Assembly: GCA_963924555.1 (NCBI GenBank)
Contig: OZ004590.1
Span: forward strand, 3,318,501 to 3,382,500
Length of the DNA: 64,000 nt
Reading direction: 5' to 3'
Origin: Crambe crambe
Lineage: Eukaryota; Porifera; Demospongiae; Poecilosclerida; Crambeidae
The position numbers were made by a program, and so were the translations under genes. Below, piece after piece: positions 43,949-55,100 of the stretch. Every line of letters starts with the position of its first letter. Within the stretch, counting starts at the first letter, position 1. Below the pieces are notes generated by a model that was not told where the DNA came from, did not search any database, and saw only the letters and a program-made list of their open reading frames with translations.

Positions 43949-44710
43949 TTTAGTACTATAATAGCGACTTGAGACCTACGTAAATATCTGCTGACAGACA
44001 GCTAGCTACTCATGGTAGAGCCACTGTAACTGCAACCATTCCTTTATAGCACTTTTTTGCATACACTACAGAGAGCTTCCTGGTATAATAATTATACCCT
44101 AATAGTACATATGCATGTAATAGTTTATGATGCCTATAGTTTATTTATTGAGCTAGCTATAACTCTCAGATGTCTGTGATGCAATGATAATTGAACTATA
44201 ATTCTCTGATGTCTGTGATGCAAAGATATTGTTTATTGAGCTATAATTCTCTGATGTCTGTGATGCAAAGGTATATAGTTTATTGAGCTATAATTCTCTG
44301 ATGTCTGTGATCCAAAGGTATATAGTTTATTTAGCTACTACACGTATATTATATCACTTGGTTTCTGTATGTGATACAATGAATGCATGATAAATTTTTG
44401 CTTTATGCAACCATTAAACTTGATTTATTGATGACACTGGTCCATGCAGCAAAGGATAAAGACTGTCTCATTCTACAACAGACATGGTGGCATACACAAG
44501 GCATAGCTATATCACCTACACCAGAAGAGTTGAGAATGCAACCTCTGTCTTACCTAATGTCATGCCCCACCTCTTTTCTTGTGTGTATCATTAAATCACT
44601 GTTAGTCACATGAGTCACCATGTGTTGGTTATCTCTTTACCTCATGTATCATGTGAAAGTCATTTCTCTGAGCTGTTTTGTGATATCGTTGTTTCATCTT
44701 TTAAAAGTCA
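43949..44710. other. Upstream of receptor copy 2; tandem repeat and AT-rich DNA
   Basis: Probable promoter of copy 2 near 43.95-44.1 kb, then the tandem repeat at 44136-44336. The 76-codon open frame at 44383-44613 is unrecognised. Confidence 0.45.
44136..44336. repeat. Tandem repeat, four ~50-bp units
   Basis: Each unit contains GAGCTATAATTCTCTGATGT then CTGTGATGCAAAG and a short AT-rich link; the first unit is the most diverged. Confidence 0.9.
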
Positions 44711-45949
44711 CAGATGTGATTGTTAAAGAAATCACAAAGAGGCAAGGTGCAATCACAAGCACGATGCAATGCCTGACATACGTCACACTGAGGGTTTACC
44801 ACTGCTCTGCTTCTATGAAAAATTGGAGATATCCTAGCCTGAAACCTGTAGGAAATATGATAAAGAAATTCATAAGATACACAAGGGCACAGCAAGTTTC
44901 CTTGTTTCCTATTCAAAATAATAATATTATGCTGTGGCCTTTTGTATCTTATACCGTTTCCTACACTATTTCCTTAAGAAAACACAAGGAAAATCTCATA
45001 GTGTTCTCCATAACAATACACACACTGTCATCTTAGGTTGCCAGACCTCTCCATATGCATGCCTTCCATGTGCATGGGGTCTGGTTCATATGAGCAAGGA
45101 ATTTTTGAAACATACATGTAACAGCTTCCTACATATATAGCTACGTACATGATATCTGAGGCTGCATGTTAAGAAATTAATGATATTCACATGAGTATAA
45201 GTGTCAGGAACCTCCAGCTGAGATCGAAAACATAATTTGATGCTATTAAAAACACTCCTGGCCATGCACTTCAAGTTGGAGTTCGCTGCAAGCTGACTTC
45301 CCATCTCTCATCTTGCCGCTCTGCAGGAATTAAATTTATTCCTCTCATGGCTGAAACTCTAGGTGGCCTCGCAGAGGACACTATCACCACCATCCGTGCA
45401 ATCGGCTATGCTATCGGACAGAGGACTGGTTCGCCTGATCCTGCCTCATCCACCAACCAATTTAATTACCATATATGATAATGCATATCATGTACGTAGC
45501 TATATACGTAGGAAGCTGTTACATGTATGTTTCAAAAATTCCTTGCTCATATGAACCAGACCCCATGCACATGGAAGGCATGCATATGGAGAGGTCTGGC
45601 AACCTAAGATGACAGTGTGTGTATTGTTATGGAGAACACTACGAGATTTTCCTTGTGTTTTCTTAAGGAAACAGTGTAGCTAGCTATTTTCTATAGGAAA
45701 CGGTATAAGATACAAAAGGCCACAGCATATTTTGAATAGGAAACAAGGAAACTTGCTGTGCCCTTGTGTATCTTATGAATTTCTTTATCATATTATTTCC
45801 TACATGTTTCAGGCTAGGATATCTCCAATTTTTCATAGAAGCAGAGCAGTGGTAAACCCTCAGTGTGACGTATGTCAGGCATTGCATCATGCTTGTGATT
45901 ACACCTTGCCTCTTCTTTGACCAGTGTGATTTCTTTAACAATCACATCT
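44711..45949. repeat. Large inverted repeat, ~450-bp arms, 326-bp spacer
   Basis: The left arm 44711-45157 and right arm 45484-45949 match inverted (GATGTGATTGTTAAAGAAAT, GCCTGACATACGTCACACTG, GTACATGATAT at the inner ends), with small indels including an AATAATAATATT insertion in the left arm. A third, shorter copy (right-arm orientation) is at 50687-50935. The arms have no recognised protein. The whole could form a very stable hairpin. Confidence 0.88.
45270..45472 (+). pseudogene. Retroelement polyprotein-like remnant between the inverted arms
   Basis: One frame reads VGVRCKLTSHLSSCRSAGIK then FIPLMAETLGGLAEDTITTI and RAIGYAIGQRTG. The string C-x2-AG-x2-F-x-PLV-x-E-x-GG followed by an I-x-A-I-G helix is common near the C-terminal end of reverse-transcriptase polyproteins of retroelements. 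It is short and cut off by the repeat arms, so only a fragment remains. Confidence 0.5.
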
Positions 45950-45966
45950 ATGCATATATCATGCAT

Positions 45967-46245
45967 TCAAGTGTTCCAGGCACGCTTGAATCGCTTCCAT
46001 TTCTCGGCTGCCTGAGAGTCATGAATTTCGAGTGGCTGTGGCACTGGTAGCAAGTTGCTGGCCATCCCACCGCTGCCACCATGTAACGAATTCTTGTTGT
46101 ATAATCTTTTTTGATAGTGACTTACAAACTCAATGAATAAAGATGATCACAGCTGGAAGTCTGAATCACGTGACACAAATTGACAACCGTATAATGTGCA
46201 TAATATTATGATTATGTAATAAGAATAATGTAGAGTCTCGTTACA
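45967..46245 (-). mobile_element. Gypsy-type LTR retrotransposon 5' end: LTR, primer-binding site, gag start
   Basis: On the minus strand a 164-bp LTR (46245 to 46082) begins TGTAACGAGACTC and ends GAATTCGTTACA, with perfect 7-bp inverted tips TGTAACG/CGTTACA. Directly after it comes TGGTGGCAGCGGTGGGA (46081-46065), a typical primer-binding site for retroelements. Overlapping its end is an ATG at 46065 opening MASNLLPVPQPLEIHDSQAA then EKWKRFKRAWN, the usual start of a Gypsy gag (LPVPxPL...WKxFKxxW), stopped by TGA at 45969-45967. The rest of the element is missing; the right arm of the large inverted repeat follows. Confidence 0.82.
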
Positions 46246-47441
46246 CTTGTGGTTTTAGTTTGTAGCTGCTTAAGGTGGGTATTATTGGCGACCTGTTAAT
46301 TAGTGAATCAGCGAGTAGGCACACCCTAATAATAAAATTTCACATAATTAGAAGTAATATTGAGCAAAAATAGTGTCAAAGCAAAGGTTATCACCGTATA
46401 CCACCTGAAATAGAAAAAGCTAATGAAAGGGAGCAAAGCCATTCTTTTTCCAATGTCGGTAAGTTTTCCTTCCTTGATAGCACCACACTCACGCACCTGG
46501 AGCAGTTTGACCAGCCCTGCCCTTTCACTGATCTGCTGAACTTTTACTGATTGGTCTTATTTCAAGGCAGTTCGTACGTATTTTTCTTCTGATCATATAG
46601 CATTTATGTATATTCATTGCTTTTTAAGAGATGCTCAGAAAGACTTGGAAATTGATGCACTTAAAGCGTCAGTGAAGTAGTTGGGTAATGTGGGTATGGT
46701 TATTGAAATTAGCTCTCCTGTTCATGAATTTTTATGCACAGCCATCCCTACTTGACTGCTTTATTTAGAATACAATATTTGCAGATGATATTGATTGGAT
46801 GTTGACCAACCAATGAATATATGTTAACCATGGAGTGTTGACAAAAGGTCTACAAATATAAATACAGTAACTAGCTAAAGCATGCATAAACAAAAAGTCA
46901 CAAGGCAATTTTATTTTAAATTGTAAAATACGTTCACTACTGATAACTTATAATTATGCCTTCAGTTTCTCATGTAGCTACGTACGTAATTGCATTGCAC
47001 TTTTGGTAGTATAAGCTATGAAAAGAAAGTAACTTTAGTCCTTAATAACTAGCTACACAGGGAAAAAACATAAATAAAAAAAGGTAGGGATGACTGATGG
47101 AAATGGGTCGATCTTATTCTGTACATATAGCTATCCGACCAGCAATCCCTACTGCTCTGCCGATCATACATTCTTTTCAGGTCGTGTGCACAGTGTGTTT
47201 GCTTGTCTAATGTTCAATAGAAGTGCTTGTAGCTAGCTATTTGGAAAGATAATTATTAGTTTACAACAATAATTTATTTCTGTAATTAGCATGTAATCTT
47301 TCATTTAACAATGAAAATTAATTAGCAATAAAAAATTACAGTATTGCATTAGCTATCATATAATATAAGCATTAGGGAGTGCAGAGTTCTATTTACTACT
47401 GACAAAAAAAAACCAGCAACAACAAAAATCAAACAAATATC
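46246..47441. other. Intergenic; MITE copy and start of the duplicated block
   Basis: 46246-46673 shows nothing recognised. 46674-46787 is a copy of the short MITE at 36016-36139. From 46787 on the sequence is the duplicated block, matching 38.28-38.94 kb. Confidence 0.55.
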
Positions 47442-49532
47442 TTATTTACAACAGTTGCAAAGATTTTTTCTCACTGAAGGTAAAATTTTGGGAAGGAATA
47501 AGCAAAATTGGCATGAGAGTACACTTAAAGTATAGCCAACATGAAGAACAGTGTTACTTCTCCAGCCATTTTGATCATTGCCATGATCAAGTATTAACCA
47601 ATATGATGGTATTTGTGTGACTAACAACACCAAAATAAAAATCAGTGCATTGACTTTTTTGGTGTCACGGAACTCTCGCATTCGTATTTTCCTGCTTTTT
47701 ATTGCAACGGACACGACTGCAAGCATGAGAATCAGTAAATATATGAGCATTAGCATGAGGAACAAAGTAAGGTCACCTTCACATTGTACTCCTACTTCTA
47801 TGTAACCAACTTTCTCAATTTCTGTAGCTTGCAATGTGTATGAACTCAGTGATGAAAATAGAATTAAAATAAGAATGTTTGGAGACACTATCATAAAAAT
47901 AAAGACTCCTAATGCCAGATCTGACGAAAGTTTGCTTATTTTTTTTCTAAATGTATTGAAAATATGATAAACTCGTAACATTTTGACAAGGAGTGTTGCT
48001 GATATCAAAGGGAGGGGAAATCCCATTCCATTAAACCACACAATAATGTGGCAAAAGACAGAGTTTAAAACTCGAAACTCAAAATTTACCTTAAAGTGTG
48101 ATCTTATTGTGATAAGAATCAAAGATACAAGCAGAAGATAGCAGCCAATGAAGATTAACATACTAAGAGTTACACTTGTGGCTTTGATCTCTGCTGTATT
48201 TTGATAATATAAGTACAGTATCAACATAATTGTAACAATGATGAAACAGATAGTAATCTCTAATGTAGCAAACCAAAGTGGTATTTGTGATCTTCTTTTT
48301 CGAGGTATATCATCATCTGGTACAGTGCCTTGAAAAAAGCTTTGAAATGTGCCAGAATTGCTGTAAAAATATGCTTGCAGAGTTTCTGCATAGTTCTTCA
48401 CTTGAGTGATTCTTACATTTCTTTGAACTTGATTATCAGTAAATCTAATTCTTCCTGTTGAGCCCCAAAAGTCAGTTAGGGAGATTTTATCAACAACACC
48501 AGAAATATTATTCCCAATAGCTGAAACTATACTCTGAATTGCATCATGTAAAATCTTTTCTTGTGTTGAATCAGAAGTTGATGCATTTATCTTACATTTC
48601 TCACTTGAGGGATTATTATAGTTGATGTTGGTAGAGAAATCCTGATGGATAAAGATTACTCCTTGAAGCACCTGCAGGCTGAAGTTACATCTTGGTATTT
48701 CATGTTTGTCTATGCTGTGGACTATCCAAGCATATTTAGGCCATGTCAGGTTGTTCAGATATGCTATATGGAGTATTTGACTGGCTACATAGCAGTCTAC
48801 AGATAAAAATATGATCTTGGTATTAGAATCTTTGATATGCTGGACCAAAACTTCATTATTAACGTTAACTGTTGTATATTTTATATAAGGAGAAATTTTT
48901 ATATTGTGTGTATCTGCTTTCTTCAGTAATAAATTTGCTGTTTGTGAGAAGTAGGTATCAAGATTATTACTGATGATGCCTATTCTTGTCCAGTTGAATT
49001 CCTTCAAGAGATGGAGGAAGGCATTAACTATGACAGATGAAGATGATGACATATAGAAGATGCCATGACCAGTGGCTGTATCTGACACTAAAGATGAGGC
49101 ATACATCAGTGGGATAGTGCTATTTATGCGGGAGAGGAGAGATGATACTATCACACTCTCCATGTGATATGCTGTAGTTATGATGCCAGCGATATTGTAA
49201 TTATTATGATGTAATTTATGCTGGATGAAAGCCTGCAGTAAACAATATCCACTCAGTGATGGATGGCAGTAAGTTCGTTTGATCTCCATGAGATGAAAGT
49301 TATATCCAGTTGAATAGTGAACGCAATTGAGAAAACTGCCTATTTGTTGTTGGATATCTGTGATCTTTTCCATCCTGTTAAGTGGTGTACGTTCACCTTT
49401 TGGTGTTAGTGACAAAAAGTAGGTTGATTCTGACCGGTATTCTGCCACGCATGAGCACAAAATTAACACTGCACAAAACACAATGAAGACCATTCTGATC
49501 TTAATTACTTGTATGAAGTTGTTGATGCACAT
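47442..49532 (-). CDS. GABA-B-like class C GPCR, copy 3 (intronless, 683-696 aa)
   Basis: Open frame of 696 codons; the internal Met14 at 49493 is the better start because it directly opens a signal peptide (MVFIVFCAVLILCSCVAEYR), giving 683 residues. Then the Venus-flytrap domain (YNIAGIITTAYHMESVIVSS, YASSLVSDTATGHGIFY), a basic RKRRSQ linker, and seven helices with RATEIEKVGYIEVG-type loop 2 and EFRDTKKVNALIF. Close to copy 2 over its length but with a distinct second loop (RSHFKVNFEFRVL) and third helix. It is the intact parent or sibling of the pseudogene at 38.9-40.9 kb. Short tail (SVRKNLCNCCK) with three cysteines, possible palmitoylation sites. No cysteine-rich linker, as expected for the GABA-B branch. 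Confidence 0.9.
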   Translation of the reverse strand: MCINNFIQVIKIRMVFIVFCAVLILCSCVAEYRSESTYFLSLTPKGERTPLNRMEKITDIQQQIGSFLNCVHYSTGYNFHLMEIKRTYCHPSLSGYCLLQAFIQHKLHHNNYNIAGIITTAYHMESVIVSSLLSRINSTIPLMYASSLVSDTATGHGIFYMSSSSSVIVNAFLHLLKEFNWTRIGIISNNLDTYFSQTANLLLKKADTHNIKISPYIKYTTVNVNNEVLVQHIKDSNTKIIFLSVDCYVASQILHIAYLNNLTWPKYAWIVHSIDKHEIPRCNFSLQVLQGVIFIHQDFSTNINYNNPSSEKCKINASTSDSTQEKILHDAIQSIVSAIGNNISGVVDKISLTDFWGSTGRIRFTDNQVQRNVRITQVKNYAETLQAYFYSNSGTFQSFFQGTVPDDDIPRKRRSQIPLWFATLEITICFIIVTIMLILYLYYQNTAEIKATSVTLSMLIFIGCYLLLVSLILITIRSHFKVNFEFRVLNSVFCHIIVWFNGMGFPLPLISATLLVKMLRVYHIFNTFRKKISKLSSDLALGVFIFMIVSPNILILILFSSLSSYTLQATEIEKVGYIEVGVQCEGDLTLFLMLMLIYLLILMLAVVSVAIKSRKIRMREFRDTKKVNALIFILVLLVTQIPSYWLILDHGNDQNGWRSNTVLHVGYTLSVLSCQFCLFLPKILPSVRKNLCNCCK

Positions 49533-50274
49533 ACATCTGCCAGTCTATACCTGCAATGTTATCCTATTTATATGAAATTACGTAGGCTGATTTTATATAA
49601 TACGTAACTACAGCCTCCCTCATCATATGGTAAACAGCACGAAAAAGCAACTTCATGTTTGGGTATAATAATTAATTAATTAAGGCAGTTTTGTTTCTAA
49701 ACTGTAAAGTATATACTATGATTAATGATAGCTTATTATTCAGTGTCAGATATAGTCATGCATGTTATTACATTGCACTTTTAGTTGCATTAGTATAGTA
49801 TAAAAAAGAAATCTTCACAATAACAATCATAGTCAACTGTAAGTGTGGCTACTGATAATAGCTACCCTTTAAAAGTGTCAAGGAAGCATCTAATGGTGTT
49901 GCTATCATATTTTGGTGTCAATTACGTAACACTCCATAATGTTATGCTCTCCTCTGGTCTCCCCAATGCAGCGTATGATTATCACGAAGAAGTAGCTATA
50001 GCCATGAATTTTGAACAGCCATGCATGATTTTTTTGATCATTCCCCTGCAGAACAGTTCCCATTATGACCAATAAAAGCATAGCTATTATGAGTCTTGAT
50101 ACTGTCAGTAGTGCTCAGTTATCCAGCACCTCCTATCATCTGGACCTCAATAAGTGTATCTGGCATCTGATTATCTAACTACGTAAGTAAGTCAGTAGGG
50201 CATGTGCTATCATAGCTGCTGCTTGATTATTAGGTAATAGACTGTTTTGGAGAGGAAGCTAGCTAGCTATGTGG

Positions 50275-50690
50275 TCATATAGCTATGCATGAGCTGATTG
50301 TATAGTTGTTAAAACTTTTTCTCACTGAAGGTAAAATTTTGGGAAGAAACAAGCAAAACTGGCATGACAGCACGGCTAAAATATGGGCAACATGGAGAAT
50401 GGTATTACTTTTCCAGCCAATGTCATTGTTACTGTTAATTATTAACCAATAAGTTGGTGTTTGTATGGCTAGCAGCACCAAAATAGAAATCAGTGCATTG
50501 ATTTTTTTTGTGTCTTGGAACCGTCGCATTCTTCGTATTTTTCTGCTTTTTATTGCAACGGACACGATTCGTATTTTTCTGCTTTTTATTGCAACGGACA
50601 TGACTGCAAGCATGAGAAATAATAAATATGTGAGCATTAGCATGAGAAACACAGCAAGGTCACCAGCCTGCAATGTGTATGAACTCAGAG
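50275..50690 (-). pseudogene. GABA-B-like receptor, copy 4 (3' fragment with internal duplication)
   Basis: Minus strand; reads SSYTLQA then GDLAVFLMLMLTYLLFLMLA and on to the copy-2-like end LPKILPSVRK. The second extracellular loop of copy 2 (IEIEKVGYIEVGPRCE) is deleted, and a 33-36 bp segment encoding VSVAIKSRKIR is tandemly duplicated (about 50525-50600). At its 5' side the sequence breaks at 50690 into a copy of the large inverted-repeat sequence. Only helices 5-7 remain, so it cannot be a receptor. Confidence 0.9.
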
Positions 50691-50935
50691 AATTTCCTTG
50701 TGTTTTCTGAAGGAAACTGCAACTTTTTTTTTTGGAAACAGTGTAAGATACACAAGGGCACGGCATATATCTGAATAGGAAACAAGGAAACTTGCCGTGC
50801 CCTTGTGTATCCTATGAATTTCTTTATCAGATTTCATACAGGTTTCAGGCTAGGATATCTCCAATTATTCATAGAAGCAGAGTAGTGGTAAACCCTCAGT
50901 GTGACGTATGTCAGGCATTGCATCATGCTTGTATA
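50687..50935. repeat. Third copy of the 44.7-45.9 kb repeat arm
   Basis: Runs from AGAATTTCCTTGTGTTTTCT to GGCATTGCATCATGCTTGT in the same orientation as 45645-45898, with an extra T-rich run. It joins the receptor copy 4 fragment directly. Confidence 0.85.
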
Positions 50936-51362
50936 GCTACTTGCTAAGTTTCTAAAAAATGACAAGTCAGCTGATTTATAATTTCCCAACTACCTATAGG
51001 CTCACATTGATGCATGCTGATAATTAATTTTAAGCATGCAGCTATATACAGCAAAAAATTAAAACTACAAGTGAATAGGTTATCAGTAATTCTCTTTCAT
51101 TTATATGCAGGAATACTGTCAGCAACTCCTAACTTGAAGATAGAACACCTTCAGTGTGCTAGAATATAGCTAAGATAAAGCAGTATCATTTACAGCAACT
51201 TCTAAATTTTCCTTCATAATTTTTCATGGCCATAGCTATTTCAATGGTTCATTAATTTTTAATTTTGCTCAAGACTTGCTACACTTTGATTCATATTGTT
51301 GGCTTAACTAGCCAAACTGGACTAGCTAGCTATATCCATACGGTTGATAAGCTTATCCTCCT

Positions 51363-51396
<34 letters not shown>

Positions 51397-52187
51397 ACCA
51401 CCAATAAAAGGAAGGTAAAGGGTCGGCAACGCTAGCCCTAGCCTGTGTGTACGTGTGACAGCTAGTAGCAATGCGCAGTCAGTCTGAGTCCTAAATGTAC
51501 TGGGGTTAGTAAACCAATTGATCGGAGCAGATGGTAAGTTGTAATGGTACAGTTAGCTATGCCCATTCTTTGGGGATCATTTAGTGGACTCTTCGTAGAG
51601 ACCCTTGGAGGGTCATGGAATCCTTGCTTTAGCTATTTGGGGTTCCAGATGATAGTAAGCTTAGCTAGATTCTTCCCGTGACTTGAGACTAAAATTCCTC
51701 CCTCCTTCTCTCCCTCCCTCTGATCTGATGTGCCTATACCCTTTAGTAAAGGGCAGCTAGCTTTTGTGATGAGATTATCATAGAATTCCACATAGCTACA
51801 TGTACTTGTTTGTAGTTGCCCCTCCTCAACTTTTTGAATTAACCCTGCTACATGTAGTCTGGCACAGCCAGCCCCAAGTGAAACAAAGATCTGGTGACAC
51901 ACAGGCCCTTGTATCTGTTCTGGAGGAACTTGGCAGAAGCCCATGTGTTGTTACACAGCCTAAGTCATCTTGCAGCTGCCTTTTGTAATATGCCTCTAGC
52001 CATAGGTGCTAGCTCACTGACTCTTGACTCAGTGCAAAGGTCAATCAGATTCATAACCTATACTAGTGCATTTTACCGAAGTTCTGTAAAATGAATAGCT
52101 CCAAATACATGTCACGTATTCATGCACACTCGGGGCCCCAGACTACCCCCCCTCGAATAAACATTATCATCAATTAATTTCCCTCAG
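50936..52187. other. Intergenic; upstream region of the HNH-like gene
   Basis: No gene recognised. A 33-base C run is at 51364-51396. The DNA just before the start codon at 52188 ends TTTCCCTCAG, which is also a good splice acceptor, so a 5' non-coding exon further upstream is possible. Confidence 0.5.
51364..51396. repeat. 33-base C run
   Basis: Uninterrupted C tract, counterpart of the 32-base G run at 23787-23818. Length is likely unreliable. Confidence 0.95.
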
Positions 52188-55100
52188 ATGTCTTCTACTG
52201 AATCCACTACTAATGCTGAAATCACTTCAGAATCTATCGAAGTTGCTGTAGCAAGTATAAACAGCGATTTAAAAGAACCAGTTTACAAAAAATTTCTTAG
52301 CTATGCAACCAGCATACTCTGTGGTTATGCTCAACCAAATACTGCCTCCAAGGAATTATGTATGAGCTGTGCTGGATCATTTTTGGTTAAAGTATTTGAA
52401 AGATCATCAGAAGATGAGAAAAGTGTGCTAGCTAAGATTATCCAAAATGAACATATGATGCTAAGGAAAGTATTTGATGTGATATGCTTGATTTGGACAA
52501 AAGGTAAGAAGCTAGAGCTCCCTCCAGTTCTACTTAGATGTGAGCAGGGTGTCAGGAGCACAAAAAACAAATTTTTAGGCCCTCAAAAATTTATACTCAT
52601 ACGGCAGTCAAGCAAAATTGACCCGAACAATAACATTTCAACTAGGTTTCCCTTATAAGTTTTCCACTGTCAATAGCATGTACGTAAGAATTAGCTATAT
52701 TATTAACAGTTATCTAACCATTACAGAAATTTCACTCTCAAAGAAGTCTTATGAAGACATCCATGCACTTTTGGGATTATTTCTTCACTCTTGCAAGTAT
52801 ATTCTTTTTAAAGAGAATATTCAACTCTGTGTGGAAGTGGTAAATAGTCTAAGCATCTACTTTGAAGATGCTGGAATGGATATCTTCAAAGATATGGTAC
52901 GTATGGCTACCTATAGGTTATCTGCATGTATATAAAGTAGCTACATATGCTTTCTTTTTGTTTTTGGCAAGCAAAGTGAGCCACTATTAGATGTATTGAA
53001 TAGTAATCCAAGATATAGTTTTCCGTTGTATGATCTTTGAGAATTATGCATGCCCAGGCAATGCTTAGCAACAATCAGAATAGACATAGCTGGAGCTTAA
53101 TTGCTTTCTACAGCATTTATCATAGAGGTGGTAAGCATTATACAACCTTCTACGTATGCAGCTTCCACCATATCTAACATCAGCAAGAGCAACTGTAGGA
53201 TAACCAACTAAACTAAATTAACTCTATGAAATAGTAGTATGTGTGGTATTACATCAGTGACCACATTATTTGCTTATCCTTTTATTATTCAAATAATGTC
53301 TGCAGTATTATAGTGAATTCATGACTTTTGAAAAAAAAAATGCTCCCTTTATTATAGGACTCCATTGTTTATAAACTTCTTCAAGATTGTTTGGAGTTTA
53401 TGTGTCTCTTCATTGATCATTCTTCATCAGCCACAGTGCAATATGTTGAATCAAAATGCTCTCAGCTGACACAGAAACTTTGCAATTCTCCGAATCATAT
53501 AATATGCTTACTTGCCAAAGTGGTTTCTGGTCTCTTGAGTGTTAAAGGTCAAAATGTCGAACATACTTCTATGAATCTGAATGACGAGGAGCTAGAATGC
53601 CTTCTCGATATGCTTAAGCCAGAGTATGATTCTTCTCTCTGTGTTTCTGAAAGCATAATTCTAAGTCTATTGAGGGGATTGACAGTAACCAATCACAACA
53701 GGGACAGATTGCAAGAGAGTGACTTTGAGAGTTTGTTGCTGAAGAATCCAAAGTGGTCAACTTATTCATGGATATTTCAGGAATTCTCTTTGAAGCAAAA
53801 CTGTGAAGTAACTGAATCTGAAGAAGAAAGGGCTGCTTCTTCACTCACCCACGAGTCTCAGAGTGAACTGAGTAAGGAATCACATTCCAAGGAACTCCTT
53901 TCATTGGAATCTGTTCTTAAAGTGTCTGACTTAACAGGTATATTAGATGTCAGGCTTTTAAATTCCTTAATTGTAGCAGGTTCCTTTGCCCCTTGAGTAT
54001 TAACAAAGTCTCAATTTATTTTGAAATAAAACACTAAGACAGTCTAACACAGCAGTCCTGTTTTGCATGCGACACAATTCAACAACTATATATAGATCCT
54101 CAACTATCATGCACAGTCTATTATCACTCATTAATTTTATGGAGTAAGTTACACACATGTTGAAGCTACCGCCACTTCTTGTTAGGGAAATAGTAACTAT
54201 ACAATCACATCTTGATATTATAGTGCTTGCTATACCTACCTTACAAAGCAGTAGATGTACCAACTATATGGTAGCAGGCCCTTAATTAGCTCTATTAGCT
54301 ATAGCTACGTAGCTGTAATAGTGGGCTACATAGAGACTGGTCTGTGGCAAATGGATCCATCAATTTTTCTACAATAACTTGCTAGGCTTGCTTCGCTAGC
54401 TAGAGAAAGGGGCGAACTTTGGCTGATAGTAGAGGACGTACACTATAATGTAGATCTAAACATGTGTAGCTATGTATTTATCACTCTATTTCATTTGATT
54501 TTTTTTTTTTTTTTTTTTTTTTTTGCATACATGTAGTCCATGACGAAAGTGGCAATGGTGACACTAGTGTTGTTGAAGTGGTCGACTTTCTGGCAAAGTT
54601 CTTAGTGAAGTTAGTGTCACGTCTTAACTCTTCAGAAGAACCTCCACTCTATAGTGCTGAGTTTGATAACTGCACTGCCTCATTGTTGCTCATTGAACAA
54701 TTGAAGTCAGAGGCCAATGAGAAACAGGACAAAGAGATCAATCACAGTTTATCTCAGATACCATGCTTTGCAAAAACAGCTTCATTACTGCTGGAACACA
54801 TGAATGATCCAGGTATATATTATAATGTATTGATGTCCACAGTTTTTTGAAGGGTGTACATGCATTACTTACAGTTTTGTGGTAGGGAGCGTGCCAATGT
54901 TTCTTAATTGATAGTTATAGCAGAACCCCTCAATATTAACTCCCTGAGCATTTATCAGAGTGCAGTGCAAAATATTCATAACAATTACTTAGAGTATGCA
55001 AAGACTTTGTGTTAGCTAAATGACTGCATCTCAAAATAATTATGGCAAATGAAGCATTTGTATACCCAATGTCACAGAGATGAGCCCGATTATGAGGCTC

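Larger units (their letters stand above)
46787..50690. repeat. Duplicated block, right copy (partner 38270-42300)
   Basis: Contains intact receptor copy 3, its 5' flank and a truncated 3' end of a copy-2-like receptor, in the order of the left block. It lacks most of the ~600 bp of AT-rich DNA present at 41.3-41.9 kb. Confidence 0.8.

Noticed and set aside
52331-52570. Minus-strand frame across exon 1 of the HNH-like gene
   Set aside because: Antisense shadow; the plus-strand exon chain has consistent splice phases.
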